Of a DNA stretch of 64,000 nt, positions 26,308 through 43,520 are shown one piece after another. The stretch's first letter is position 1. Each line of letters opens with the position of its first letter. A program made the translations under genes and the position numbers. Source of the stretch: Chrysomallon squamiferum (Eukaryota > Mollusca > Gastropoda > Neomphalida > Peltospiridae); the NCBI GenBank assembly GCA_012295275.1, contig CM022673.1, positions 16,415,310 to 16,479,309 of the forward strand. Direction: 5' to 3'. The notes under the pieces are model-generated. The model made no database searches. It was not told the origin of the DNA and saw only the letters and a list, made by a program, of their open reading frames with translations.

Positions 26308-27963
26308 TTAGAGGACTGGTTCAGATTTGTGCTTCTTGTTGGTACTGACACTTTCTTCATAATTACACAGTCTGCGTTTCTGTGATTCTTCATTTGTAAT
26401 GATTATTGATTCTCCTTGATAAACCTGATTATTTAGCACTGCTGCATTTGAATTTGTTACAGGTAGAACGTCATACTGAGAAGCAGATGAGTGTGTTGCA
26501 CTGCCTACATTACCAACATCCTGCTGCCTGACATTGTTTTTTGTGCTAACATTAATGTCCTGGGTTGCTATAACATTTGATGACAAAGTACCTTGCTGGA
26601 TGCTAGGTACATTATTCTGTACTAAACATGGTTCAGTTTTTTCAGTTTTAACAGACTGCAACCTTTCAGATGTTACTGAAGCTAGAAGTGACAACTGATT
26701 TGAGACAAAGTCATCAGGATTTTGGTCTACATGAGTCTGTTCAGAAGTGGTCAAGGCACCAGAATTATAATTCAAATTTTTGTGATTGTATACACCTTCT
26801 GTACTGGACATGTGGTTCACTACAATCTGCTGGTTCTGTTCAATTTGATTCAAGTCGTCCTGAGTAACAGCTGCTAATATTCTCAGCTGATTAGTCTTGG
26901 CAGTGTTAGTAAATCCCACAGTACACTCTTCTCCAGTCCTGACTGCCTCCAGTTTGTCTGATTCTGCTATTTCTACTTCAGTGTCATTCTGATTATGAAC
27001 ATACTGTGGTATCTGCTCCTGCTCAATAACAACCTGGATGTCTCCTTTGTGCTGCCCAGCACTATCATCCTGCCTGTGAATAACAACTTCTACCTGTTGG
27101 GCTTGTTCACCACTATTGTGTTGTGTTTCATCCTTATTAGCATCATTCTGAAACAGAAATCCACCTCGTGAAAGCTGCATTAACAACTCGCTCAAATACA
27201 ACTCATCGTTTGTTCCAAACACATCAATTCCCTGAACAGTGATAACTTTTTCTTGGTTAGCAGGAAGCGTTTCATCAGGACTGGAAGATATGACTGTTTC
27301 ACAAACATTCATGATATCTGGCTGATCATGTTCTGCTTGAATAACTTGCTCATCGCCTGTTACAAACAAATGCTCCTCATTCACATTTTGTCCCACAGTT
27401 CCAGGATAGAAACTACATGATGATGTAGAAACATCAGTTTCACAAGTCTCAACTGGTATAACATGCACTGGTACTGAAGAACCTCCTTGAAATTCCCCTG
27501 AACAAAATTTGTTGAATTTAGTCTGCCAATCAGTTTCCTTTTTCCTCGTAGAAACTATATACTCATCTTCAGCTTCTAATGGTGGTGACTGCACATCTCC
27601 CACTCGATTGCATGGGTATCGGACATGCATCCGCATTCGCTGCAAACTATCAAAAGCTTTTTTGCATATGTAGCACTGGAAAGGAAGGTTCTTACTACAT
27701 TCATCTGAGGTAGGTTCTGTCTTTGGTCTCAGGAGAATTTCACCACCAGTTGCAAGTCTAAGTGCATCAGCTTCTTTGTCAACTTTTTGACTCATGTTAT
27801 ATGGACATTTGCTTGGTTTACATGTTTTACTGTGTCTCCATCTAGATATTGGATCCTCAAACTGCTGCATGCAGTGTCTACACCAGAACACTCTTGCTGA
27901 TGGTATACTGAGGCGATGACAAGGATGAGTGGAAACAGCATCAATATTTGACATCTTGTCCAT
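26308..27963 (-). CDS. Unrecognised protein with two atypical C2HC zinc fingers, single coding exon, 551 aa
   Basis: One uninterrupted frame of 551 codons runs from ATG (27963-27961) to TAA (26310-26308), with no frame breaks and balanced amino-acid use unlike the surrounding A+T-rich DNA. Finger 1 spans residues 28-48 (C28, C31, H44, C48; C-x2-C-x12-H-x3-C). Finger 2 spans 97-118 (C97, C100, H113, C118; C-x2-C-x12-H-x4-C). Each looks like a classical C2H2 finger whose last His is Cys. Residues 120-520 hold no further finger and are acidic and Gln/Asn/Val-rich. The C terminus has two basic clusters (KRR ... KKHK), a possible bipartite nuclear signal. VKTE is a possible SUMO site. A nuclear, transcription-related role is inferred. 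I do not recognise the family. On the - strand a TTATTATTATAG acceptor ends 4 nt before the ATG and an in-frame TGA lies just upstream, so a 5' UTR intron is likely. Confidence 0.8.
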   Translation of the reverse strand: MDKMSNIDAVSTHPCHRLSIPSARVFWCRHCMQQFEDPISRWRHSKTCKPSKCPYNMSQKVDKEADALRLATGGEILLRPKTEPTSDECSKNLPFQCYICKKAFDSLQRMRMHVRYPCNRVGDVQSPPLEAEDEYIVSTRKKETDWQTKFNKFCSGEFQGGSSVPVHVIPVETCETDVSTSSCSFYPGTVGQNVNEEHLFVTGDEQVIQAEHDQPDIMNVCETVISSSPDETLPANQEKVITVQGIDVFGTNDELYLSELLMQLSRGGFLFQNDANKDETQHNSGEQAQQVEVVIHRQDDSAGQHKGDIQVVIEQEQIPQYVHNQNDTEVEIAESDKLEAVRTGEECTVGFTNTAKTNQLRILAAVTQDDLNQIEQNQQIVVNHMSSTEGVYNHKNLNYNSGALTTSEQTHVDQNPDDFVSNQLSLLASVTSERLQSVKTEKTEPCLVQNNVPSIQQGTLSSNVIATQDINVSTKNNVRQQDVGNVGSATHSSASQYDVLPVTNSNAAVLNNQVYQGESIIITNEESQKRRLCNYEESVSTNKKHKSEPVL

Positions 27964-29285
27964 ATCACTATAATAATAACAATTACAGTAATAACAACAA
28001 CAACAGTAAAAGGTGCACTGTAATTGCTATATTATTATGGTTTTTATGCTGTTAAATGATACAGAAAAAATTTACAATTAAAACATCTATTTGTGACCAC
28101 TCAACAACTGTAGTTCACATATTACTGGTAATAAACAGTGTATAAATCTGGGTATAAATGTATTTAAAAATAAATAAATAAATAAAACTATTCTGAACAT
28201 CTAATAATTAATCTCATTAATATGAAACTGAAGAAGAAAAAAACAAATCTGAGAATATTTTTAAATAAAACAACAACAATGAATGCAAGAATAATATTAA
28301 TAGATTAGAATTTTAATATTAGTACAGGCTATTGCTGCATTATTATTTTAAAAATGTTATTTTACTGTTATTGACACACATACACAAATGCTGTCTTTAG
28401 ATTTTGATACAAGCTACATTACTCTGTTAGATTTTGAACAATTTTAGCATTAGTTTGTTTTCTTTTACATAATAGGTTTGATGTCATTTAAATACAAATG
28501 CATTCTAAGTACTGAATAATCTTTAAAAGTGTTTGATACCAAATCAGGAACACAAACTTTAGGAAATATTTTATGTATCTAAGTCAAACAAGCTGACTGT
28601 AGCCTAACTGCATAAACATTAGAATAAAGAAATTAAAGAAAAAAAACATGGTTTTTCAAGGGTTTTCCATTAGTAAATATGTCTACATATGCTATTTTCT
28701 GAAGTTTTTAATTTGAAAGATCAGATGTCATGTTGAAGGTTTTACACTATGTAATACTGTTAATATCGTAAGATGTTAAATATGCAAAGTATCATTATTT
28801 ATAATTTATTCATAAAATAATAATAACATTTTATAATTATTTTTAAATGAAATGTTTAATAATCATAATGTCTATTAGTTTAGAAATTTGAGATCATTAA
28901 CGTTTTCAATTTCACTAAATCAGTAAAATTGTTATCAGAATTACTTCCCTTCCTGAATTTCTCTTAAACTTTCACTAATATTTATTTCATAAAATATTTT
29001 AGAGAGTAGAGATTTCTGGGCATCTTACAAATACTTTCAAAAAACAATATGAAATAATTGTTATACCTTTGACGATGCATAACTATCCAAATATTTCTGA
29101 TTATTTACGTGAAAAATTGTTACAAATAACGACTTCCATGACAGGTTTTTCATGTAAGAGCGACACCTAGCGGTCAATATATCATGTAAAACAGGAAAAC
29201 TGAACCGCGAACAATCCTAATGTTTTAAATATATTAATATTTTCCCTTTCATTTACAGCCTTGGAGCTTCTTTGTAATAAATTTA

Positions 29286-29295
<10 letters not shown>

Positions 29296-29364
<69 letters not shown>
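29296..29364. repeat. (GA)34 microsatellite
   Basis: A pure 69-bp GA/CT run lies between the divergent zinc-finger and CRK genes. Such polypurine runs can form triplex DNA and bind GAGA-type factors. Only the repeat itself is seen. Confidence 0.97.
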
Positions 29365-29368
<4 letters not shown>

Positions 29369-29765
29369 TAACTGAAAATATGCGTTTATAATGCTCAGAT
29401 GCTGTCGACAGTCTTTAAAGTTATAGTTAACATAGCATCTTTTTTTCTAATAATAAATGAAAAAATATATTTTTTAAAATTCATTTTTAAAATACAAATT
29501 ATCACTCGTAGGATTAACGTTTCAAGCATCATATTAATTTCTTTCCTTGAACTGCTTATTTTATCTCATATTTCACGATTACCAGTGCTCTCTGCCCTTG
29601 ACAAACTATTCTTTATTATGTATGACCTGGACAAGATAAGTGACTATTGAATAGTATTGTTGTTAGAGGTATTTGAAAATCAAAACATAAAACGATCTTA
29701 AGAACAAAAATCAATATCTCTTTTAAATACATATTTCGACGTATGTATTATTACTGTTTTTTAAT

Positions 29766-30120
29766 TACAAACTGCCCCAAATCAAAACTTCCATGAACCT
29801 GTTAACGGACAAATAAATATTGTCATATAACATATATTCATTTATGATTGAAAAAAAAAAATTGTCTAAATAAAGAAGAGACAGAAAAATTAACAACAAA
29901 AAATAATAAACAAATAAATTTAAAAAAAAATCTAGTATATACATATCTTCTATATATACAAACTGCCCCAAATCAAAACTTCTACGAAACTGTTAACGGA
30001 CAGATAAATATTGTTATACAAGATCGATTAATTTATAATATTAATTTATTCTTTTCTAAATAAAGAAGAGAAAGAAAAAGAACGACAATAAATAAATAAA
30101 TTTAATAAATAAAAATAAAT
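29766..30120. repeat. Imperfect direct duplication, 191-bp offset, upstream of CRK
   Basis: A segment beginning TACAAACTGCCCCAAATCAA at 29766 recurs at 29957. The copies share ACTTC, CTGTTAACGGACA, ATAAATATTGT and, later, TCTAAATAAAGAAGAGA, ending in runs of AAATAAATTTAA. They differ by substitutions and small indels. The second copy ends about 240 bp before the CRK start codon. Confidence 0.9.
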
Positions 30121-30150
30121 AATATATATATGTGTGTGTGTGTGTGTATT
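30121..30150. repeat. TA/TG microsatellite
   Basis: An alternating TA then TG run, directly after the second copy of the duplicated segment upstream of CRK. Confidence 0.9.
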
Positions 30151-30363
30151 TATATTTATATTACTTTCTAATAAAGTTATTGCTAAATGTTTTCTTTAAC
30201 CGACTGGTAATGGACACTAATATATTACGTTGGTCAGTCTCATATATCGGTAGAATGGTATCGACATCGGTCTATTTGTCGCCATATTACGCTAGAAAAA
30301 CTTCCTGAAAACAAATGTGTTCTCAAAGTAATGTCCTAATTGTGTGGTATTCGTGAAATTGTT

Positions 30364-34720
<4,357 letters not shown>

Positions 34721-35944
34721 TAACCAAAAATTTCAGCTGAACATCACCTGATTCTGTTTTTCTTCTAATGTGTGGTCTCTGAACAGGAAATCTTTTGAGA
34801 ACAACAATGTTTTAAAGAATTTCTGGATTCATACTTTTGTCATCTACTAATAATACTGATATTCTGTAAATTATCTGAGACCACAAAATTTTAAAAAGTA
34901 AGTCCAGTTTGGCCAGTATACAGAATAAGGTGATTAAAAAATGGACTGACATTTAAATATGTTACTTCAGGCCCCAAAACAGTAAACCGAAATTTGTTAA
35001 GCAGATGCTAAATCTGGTTCTACCTTTTTCTAAAAATTAAATAATTGAAATTATTTATTTTTACTATTTGTCTTTATTATATCATAATATATTTTTCTTT
35101 ATATATTCAAAACTGAATTCATTATATTAAATAAAAAATTAATTAAAAAAAACAAATACAACAAAAAACACACCAACACAAAACAACAACAAAGAACAAA
35201 AAAAAAAGAAGCTTATAATGTTACGAAAGAAATAATAGCAGGAAGAAGAATTGTGAACATGTTGTTAGTTGGTTTGTTTACTATGCAGTGAGAAATGGTG
35301 TTTATTAAGAAAGTGTATGTTAATGATACCAAAATAAATCATTTAGTTAAGTATTCATAACTTTAAACTGATATATTTTCTATCAGCTTTATAATTTGTT
35401 TATATTTAAAAATTTGATATATCTTTATTGTATACATATATTTTTCCACTTTGATAGCAATTTCTTTTTCTCACAAACAATTATTTTTACTATTATTAGT
35501 AAGTATTTAGTAATTGTATAGAGAGCTGGCCTTTGGTGTTACTGTAAAAACACAGTTCAAAAGTAATAATGCTGAAGTTATTACTCTAGTAATGTGTCTT
35601 AGCAGTGTTATGATTGTTAGCGCTCTAGAAAAAAAGTTATTTTCAACAAAACCATTCACATGTATGTTAAGTGCTTTTTAAAGTGAAATTGCATAATCTA
35701 TATTATTATGCTTGAAAATAACCACATCAATTAATGCTTCGGTAGGAATGAGGAGTAGGCTTCTTATTGCATTTAACCTTTTGATTACCTCAGGTTTGAT
35801 ATCCCCAGCTACCACTAAAAATGTAAAAAAGATAAGAAAACCGATAATTTAGTGATGTTATTAATATAACAACAGTTTAATAAAACATAACAAACAGAAA
35901 AAAAAGCAGTTCTGACTGATACAAATAAAGAGGAATACAGATTG

Positions 35945-36150
35945 ATGGAAATTTTAGGTACACAGTTACTGAAACTCCAGTCATTATTTATGCACAGTCA
36001 TACATGGTCACTGAAATTTCATTCATTATATGTATAGTTGTACAAACTGACTCTATAAACTATCTGAAATTTCAGTCACTATATGTATACTTGTAACTGC
36101 TGACTGAAATTTCACTTGTACTAATTTTTACACAGTGGTTAAAAATTCAG
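35945..36150. repeat. Degenerate tandem repeat, unit about 50-60 bp
   Basis: The words CTGAAATTTCA and TCATTATATGTATAGTTGTA recur with drift, with ACTGAAACTCCAGTCATTAT first and CTGAAATTTCAGTCACTATA later. About four decayed copies are seen downstream of CRK. Confidence 0.6.
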
Positions 36151-37281
36151 TCATTAAGGTACTGAAAAGGTTAAATTATATTTAGATATATGAACCTAGA
36201 AAATGTTTACTATAATGTAATGAAAAATTAATATGCTGAGATGATTGTATATAATAAAAACCATTATAATTCATCCATTGTAAATATCTATATAACATTA
36301 ATAATTAGTCTGAATGACTGAAAGTGATTGTAAATCAAATGTAATCCTGTTTTTTTAATATATCTTTTTAGTATACGCATGTTTTGTTGTTTGTGTATAT
36401 GTGTAAATATGATATTATATGCATATATAGATATATTTTATTATGGATTGTGACACTGTTACCAAGTATATATGGACAGAGCTTTTTCTTTTGCCTTTTC
36501 ACAATTATTGTTTATATATAATTAATTAATTAAAAAACAATCTCCATCTGTTTAATAAATTGTGAAAATTAAAACATTTATGGAAAGAAAAAAAAAAAGA
36601 AACCCTTGAAGCAAATAATTTCATTGCAATTCTCCTGTTCTAAATGTAACTGAAATTATTTATACAAGAATGTTCAAAATGTGGACGGTGACTTATTGAC
36701 AGTATTTTAAATCACACACTGATACCTATTGTTATAATATTTTTTTATTTACCTGTATGTATGAAAATGAAATAGTGTTAAGAGATAGGCAACATTTTTT
36801 ATTATTTACAATTGTTGTTTAATAATTTTTTTAAATTCCTAATTTTTGACATACTATGTTACATAACCAATTTTTAATTTAAAATGATTATGGTAAATCT
36901 CTGTATAACTTCAGTAATGTTTGTATTTGTTTTTACCTTTGTTGAGTGTATTTGTTCCATCTAAAAACCCTTCAAAAAACTTATTTTTTTACAAATGGTA
37001 ATTAATTACAGTCAAAATTATGTTAATTAATTTCTATGTTTTCAAAAATAACAATAACTAAAAAATTTATTTTGATTTGTTGAGAATTCTCTTCAGTCAG
37101 TTATCAAAAGCAATTTATTTGAACAATTATACTTAATATTATAAATATTTTCTGAATAATATGTTGAATTTATAATGCAGTAACTTTTTATAATAACACT
37201 AAAGAAGTAAGTTATAAAAACTTGTTATATTTTAATGTGATCTAACAATAATACGTTCAGCCATAAAAGTTATTATGAATT

Positions 37282-37440
37282 TATCTCAGTATTTGGATCT
37301 AAAAAAAATAATGAATTCATATATATACAAGCTTGTTAAAACTTTATTTCAGTAAATTTATCTAATAAAGCTTGTTATATATTTATATCAATATCTGGAT
37401 CTGAAACAATGAATTCATCTATACTAATTTGTTATATCTC
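37282..37440. repeat. Degenerate direct repeat, offset about 100 bp
   Basis: A TGGATCT ... AATGAATTCAT ... TATA ... TTGTTA block occurs near 37292-37340 and again near 37395-37435. A third CTTGTTATAT lies between them. It is intergenic between CRK and NUP210. Confidence 0.6.
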
Positions 37441-38957
37441 AGTAACTTGATCTCCTGTATGAAATATTACTTGAGGATAAAACTGTCTTACTGCTGTGTA
37501 TAAGTACTGCTGAATTATGTGCAGTGTTGTATGTAGTGTTGTGTGCTTATAAGTGCAATGCAGATAAAGCTGATTAAATGTTCTTTCCTTATTTTAACTT
37601 TTGTTTTCTTTTTGATAAGGAAGAAAAAGAAGAAATTTATAATTGGACCTGAAGTAATCATCTTGATCAGTTCCAATGGATATTTAAAATAAAAATATAA
37701 TAAATGTTATTATAAATAAATTATGAAACACAGATAGAAAATACAAATCTAAGTATCTTTATTTCTTTTTAAAAATTTTCTTTTCTTTTCTCATTATTAT
37801 TATTATTATTTTTTAAATAAGATAAATATTTAAATAAATAAATTTTAAAAAATCATGTCATCAAACTAAAGATAATATGACCATTTTTCTCAAACAAGGG
37901 CACTTATCTTTTATAAATATTTCTCAGATGTTCAATTCATATTTATAATTTGTTTTAATTTTGATGTTTATAGGGCATGTCCTTTATCTTTCAGTCAATA
38001 TGAAATTTCACTGCTTACAGGTTTAATAAAAATGTACTTCTGTGCAGATTATATATGCTTATATACAGAGGGTGAAAGATAAGGGACTTCAGATTATTTA
38101 CTTGGAGTTTAGGTGGAGGTTTGTTATTAATAGTCTTTTTGTTTTCATTTTTGAATTTAAGCAGAGAAAAAATGAATTCATCTAATTAAAGTAATGTTGG
38201 TTTAATACGAACTGCAATATTTACCAGTTACTTGTCTTTCAAATACAATGACATGGAAGTGTCAAGCAGACATACATACATAATCTTCTTTCTCTTTTTT
38301 TTTCTTCATTTATTTTTTCGTTTTTTTTTAAATTGTATCCTGCACAGGGCAAAGTATCTTCCTTTGTTTTATTTATTTACTTACGTATTCTGGAGTGTTT
38401 TGTTCTACATTTGACAGGGTTATTTTCAGCTTAAATTTCATTCTATGATGAAAGAAATCCCTTTTTCCCAGATATGTGTTGCAGTATATATATATATAAA
38501 TATATTTTTAATGAGTAAATCTAATTTTCATCTTAAAGATTTACATAAGTAAAAGGCTGGAATGACCCTACCCCAACATCTTCAGCTTGATGATATGCAG
38601 TATTTATTCAATTAGTAATGTGCAAAGTTGTTTACTTATCTTTTTTCATTCTGAAAGTTACCCATCCACAAATGATGGCATCCTGTTTTTCTGAAATGCT
38701 CTGAATTGTGTGAGTGCCTTCTGGTACCCTATTTTAATAGTTTTTTTGTTTTAAATCATGATTTTTTATAATAATAATAATTATTATTATTATTTTCTCT
38801 TTTTTTTTAATGTGATTGTTACTGTTATTTAATGTTCTGGTTCATTTTGTTTTAACATTACAAATTAATTGTTCCAAAAATGTTAATCAAAACATAAAAT
38901 TATATGATTGATAAATTTTTAAAAATACAATTATACTAAATAATTTATTAATTTATA

Positions 38958-38988
<31 letters not shown>

Positions 38989-40456
38989 GTTATTTTAAAT
39001 GGATTGACAGAGCATGCTTCCATTATAACATTCAGACTGAACATATGTATTTTCTTACATATTCATTGAAATAAATGTTTGTAGTGGCCTGGTTCCACTA
39101 ATTTATGTGTTTTGTTGTTTATTTGATACAGTTTTTTTCAAAAACAATAGGTTTTTGTTTGTCACATGTCTGAAGTAACTGTATAATTAACAACATTGCA
39201 ATACATGTGGAGTTTTAAGAAATAATTAATAAAAACATTATTCAGAATATATTATAAATAATAATAATAATAATTTAAAATAAAGAAATAAATAAAAATT
39301 AACATCAAAATAAATGATAAAACACAATTTATATATACAAAAAAAGCCAACACAATTATAAATCAAATTTAACCAACCTAGCTACTGCTCTTTATGTTAG
39401 CAAACATCATCATGTAATGCCTATTTTCCATTTGTGATCATAATTATCAACTTACTTAAATATTTCTATTGCAGTTTTGTAATATAAAAACATTTTAAAA
39501 ACATTTGTGAATTCACTGACTTAAGCATCACTGAACATAACTTTGTTAATTATTAGTCTACTAAACTGAGATTCTACTTTAAAATGCCTACAACACAGGA
39601 ATGGTTCTGAAATACTCCAAGCATTAGAAAACTGCTCTAGCAATGAAGTTAAGATGTGCTTCTAATTTGTTTGAACGTTTTGAGTTGTGTAGTTGGTATA
39701 AACTTCATTTAATGCTTTATATAATTTTTATATTTTATGCAATGAACAAATTTCAAGAATTCAGTTCAGTTTTATTTTTTATCACAACACTAATCTGTAT
39801 TTATAGATTTAATACCTACAGTATATACGGTACATCTATATTTAAATTTCTAATGAACAAAACTTATTTTACAGTTAAAAATATAACTAAAACAACAATC
39901 ATAAGTATGAAATTACTATAATTAATGAAGAGAATTTTAGTATCAACAATTCAAAATCCTTTACTATTAATATAATTATTATTGATGTAAACCATTTCTG
40001 GTATAATAATTAAAAAAAATAAATAAATAAATAAAAAAACATCTAAGAAAAAAATATGGCATCATAATGAAATATATTTTACATGCATTTTCTCACATAA
40101 AGGAAGTTATAGGTAAACAACTCGAGAAGAAATAATCAAACTGTTTCAATAAATAATAATTTTGTTGAGAGAATCTGTTTTCTGAACTTGAATAGATTAT
40201 GATTATTCCTCTGTTACTAGCTAAAGTTGACTGACTTATAAAACAATGAAGTCTTTTCAACATTATTAATTTTACACTGTTTATGTCTAACAACATTTTA
40301 TATCAAATAATCGTAATAATGAGTTGTCACATAAAAAATTTGAAGCAGGTAAGTGACAAAATGTCTTATGGACTTGACTGTTACACAGTGCGTAATATAT
40401 ATACAACTACGGATTTCGTCTATGGAAGGAGGAAATTAAAAAAAGACGTAAAACGC

Positions 40457-43400
40457 ATGGCAGTTGTCATTAGAATAAGAATGGCGGCAAGTTCTAAACA
40501 ATTATTTTTACGGCTTTTTATTTTACTTGTTTTGTCCATTAATGAAGTCATTGGTGCCAAGCTAAATGCACCAAAAGTTCTTTTACCTTATTACAGTTCT
40601 GTTATAACAAATTTTACTTTAGAAGTTCAGTTTTCGCCTGAGGAATCGAAAGGACCCAGTTGTTACAAATGGTAAGAATACAAATTACAATACGATTATA
40701 AAATATGAGACGATCAGACAGGTCACATGGTGACATAATAACGATAAAAAAACAAAACAAAAAACAAAAAACAGTTCGTTAATTAACTCCAGAAAAATGT
40801 GCCATTATTTATTACAGTAGTCATCACAGTTATTGTTTATGAATGCTTATAGTTATAGAAAAGTTTTGAAACAGTAGTAAAATTATGCTTTATAACTGTT
40901 AATAAATATTACAAAATGTTTTATTTAGGAGATCAACAAGACCAGAAGTTGCTCAGATTCATTTATTAAACAGTCGAGATGGGATATGTTCTTCACAAAT
41001 TGTGGTTTCAGCAATCTCAAAAACACCTGTTCAGATGACAACAGTTGTGTTGGCAGAAAATTCAGGTATGTGTTCACTTTCTTATTATGATTCAAGCGCA
41101 ATAAATTTATAACTATAGAAACTAGATGCATTGATTGTTATTACAGTGGTAACTGTTGTATATTTTGGTTTGAACACGGTAGCGATAAAAATAAATAAAA
41201 CCTCTCACTGCTATTTGATATGATAAATTTTTAAAATAACAGAAGGTTTGTTCTTATATTCTTATAAACAAAGCAATTATTGATATAGTGTTTTGTTAAA
41301 ATTCTATATTTGAAGAGTTTCATTACAAAACCTGATATAACAATTGTTTGATAAAAAACATCATCATGAAACAAAGGTCACTGTGCTTATTGTTTTTTGA
41401 AATTAAACCACATTTCACAGTGCCGGTAATTGATTTATACTGTACTTGACCAAAAGGTGAAAACAGAATGATATTAGGCTACACATTGTCAGCTGTTGTT
41501 TTAAAAATTTAAAATTTTGGCATTTGTGATAAAATCTTTTTTATATATATGACAGTAGCAACCAGTTAAAGTTAATAATAAAACATACATCACACAACAA
41601 CACTGCCACAGGAAAAGGGCAAAATGTTTAATATCTTGTTACCCTAAACTGTATTGAAAACTGTTATATTATTCTTTATTAAATAATGTTCCTCAGTAAC
41701 CAGATTTTAAAATAATATTCTTCTTTCAGCCACTGGCGAAGTTCTGAGATGTAATGTAATAGTCAGTGAGATATCCATACTTACCATTGACACAACTACG
41801 CGTCTTCTGTATCTAGAAGATTCACCATCAGAACTCATAGTGCGAGGATATGATTCAGAAGGTAAGTAATAAACAGAAAACAAATTATGTCAGAGAACTT
41901 TATGAAAACCATATATAAAACCACATATATAAACTATTTGGATTATGTCTGGATTAGCATTGATTTAATAATGATGTTGTTTATTCTGAACAGTCTGATG
42001 GGATTTTTTTTTTCAGAAAATGTATTTTCAAGTCTTGGAGGATTGATTTTTGAGTGGAGTTTGGTTTCTGACACAGAAACAGGGCAAGCAGTCATTGATG
42101 CTCATAATATATTAAGGTGATGGTTTTCAGCTGTAGTAGTTTGTTTGGTGGAGGTTTCTTATTTTGTTTAAAAAGTATATTTTAACTGATTTTAATGTTA
42201 CTTGTATAAAAATGCTCACATATATATATATATTTTGAATGGGAAAAAGCTTTGATTAAATTTTGATCAGGAACCAATTTCATATTTATCTGGCATTATA
42301 AAAATAAAAATTATTTTCATTATTTGTTTTATTTTTATTTTTTGATAATTATAAAAAAAAAATTAAAATTAAAACATAAAATAGATTAGATGAAATTTTA
42401 ATTTTTTTTTTAAAATTTCTGATTTAAACAAGAAGAAGAAGCTAAGCTGAGTTTTACTAAATGTGAACAATTTTTGTAATTAGAATTAAAAGATTTGCTG
42501 AATCACATTACACCACACCACAGCACATAATACCTCTGGAGCAACGCGGAGTTCAAGGGGACACAATTCTGGTAGAAGGAATCCGAACAGGAAGTGCTAA
42601 AGTCACAACTCGTCTAAAAGATCCTCATTATAAAGTTAGTGTATCTGTTTGTCATTTTCTGATTATAAAAAATTGTTGTTAGCATTTTTGTTCTTGGTAC
42701 AGAAAAAAATAGTTAAAAATTCATTTTATCATAATTCTGTAATAGATTTAATACTATATAGAAGATACCTTTTGTTATTTTAGTCTGTCTGTTGATCTGT
42801 ATACTATAATGAATTGTTTGATCATGTTTGTTTTATTTTTCATTTAGAACGCTATTCCCTGCAGAGATATACGTATCATGGTCATAGCTAACCTGATGCT
42901 AAGTCCACCAGACGCTTATGTTTTGAAACACACACAGATCAAATATCTGGTCGAATTACTCAAACACAACACATTGACTGAAATTAAGATGCCATCCTCC
43001 CAGTACTATTTGGAGGTGAAGGATACAACAGTTTGTAAACTGGACAAAAGGTCATCCATTGTCACTGCAGAGGAGTTGGGGTCCACAGAAATTGTCCTAA
43101 AAGACAAAAGTATCCTTGAATGTTATTTCAAAAGGCAATGTTTTTTTAACTTACTCGTTACCAAGATGGGCACTATCTTTTAACAGTTACTGAACTAGGG
43201 CAGAAACCATTGTAGTAGTTTATGATGAAAACATGGTAAAATAACCAGGAATTGCTGTAATTCAATATATTGTCACTGCTGGTTACTGTAGATACAGGGG
43301 AAGTCACAATCCGTGATCCCAAAGATAATCGAGAGAATAAAGATATCTCCTTACATTAATGATTTTACAATGTTGTTTTAAGAAAATTCTCATGCCACCT

Positions 43401-43479
43401 TTGTATGTTTCCTCTGTTATGTCAGTAATCAATCAAACTAAATAATTAAAATTAAAAATATTAAGAAAATACTTTTTAC

Positions 43480-43520
<41 letters not shown>

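Larger units (their letters stand above)
27964..30363. other. Head-to-head interval between the zinc-finger gene and CRK
   Basis: The two genes diverge from this 2.4-kb interval, which should hold both promoters and a probable 5' UTR exon and intron of the zinc-finger gene. No further coding exon is recognised. It contains a 69-bp GA tract (29296-29364), a direct duplication of about 160 bp (29766-30120) and a TG run (about 30128-30147). A less A+T-rich patch near 29060-29210 is a plausible site for the zinc-finger transcription start. Transcription starts cannot be placed from sequence alone. Confidence 0.5.
34721..40456. other. CRK 3' flank and NUP210 5' flank, no gene seen
   Basis: CRK 3' UTR must begin here. 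AATAAA occurs at 35333-35338 and elsewhere, so its end cannot be fixed. The rest is A+T-rich with degenerate tandem repeats (about 35945-36150 and 37280-37440) and a long T tract near 38966-38988. Open frames of 60-92 codons (for example 39643-39921) are not supported by splice context or resemblance. The last few hundred bases must include the NUP210 promoter, but no clear motif was recognised. Confidence 0.5.

Noticed and set aside
39643-39921. 92-aa open frame on the + strand between CRK and NUP210
   Set aside because: Hydrophobic, A+T-driven composition, no signal-peptide logic, no family resemblance.
43110-43183. Exon 6 of NUP210 reading on as SILECYFKRQ to a stop
   Set aside because: This is intron read-through; the spliced join to exon 7 restores family continuity.
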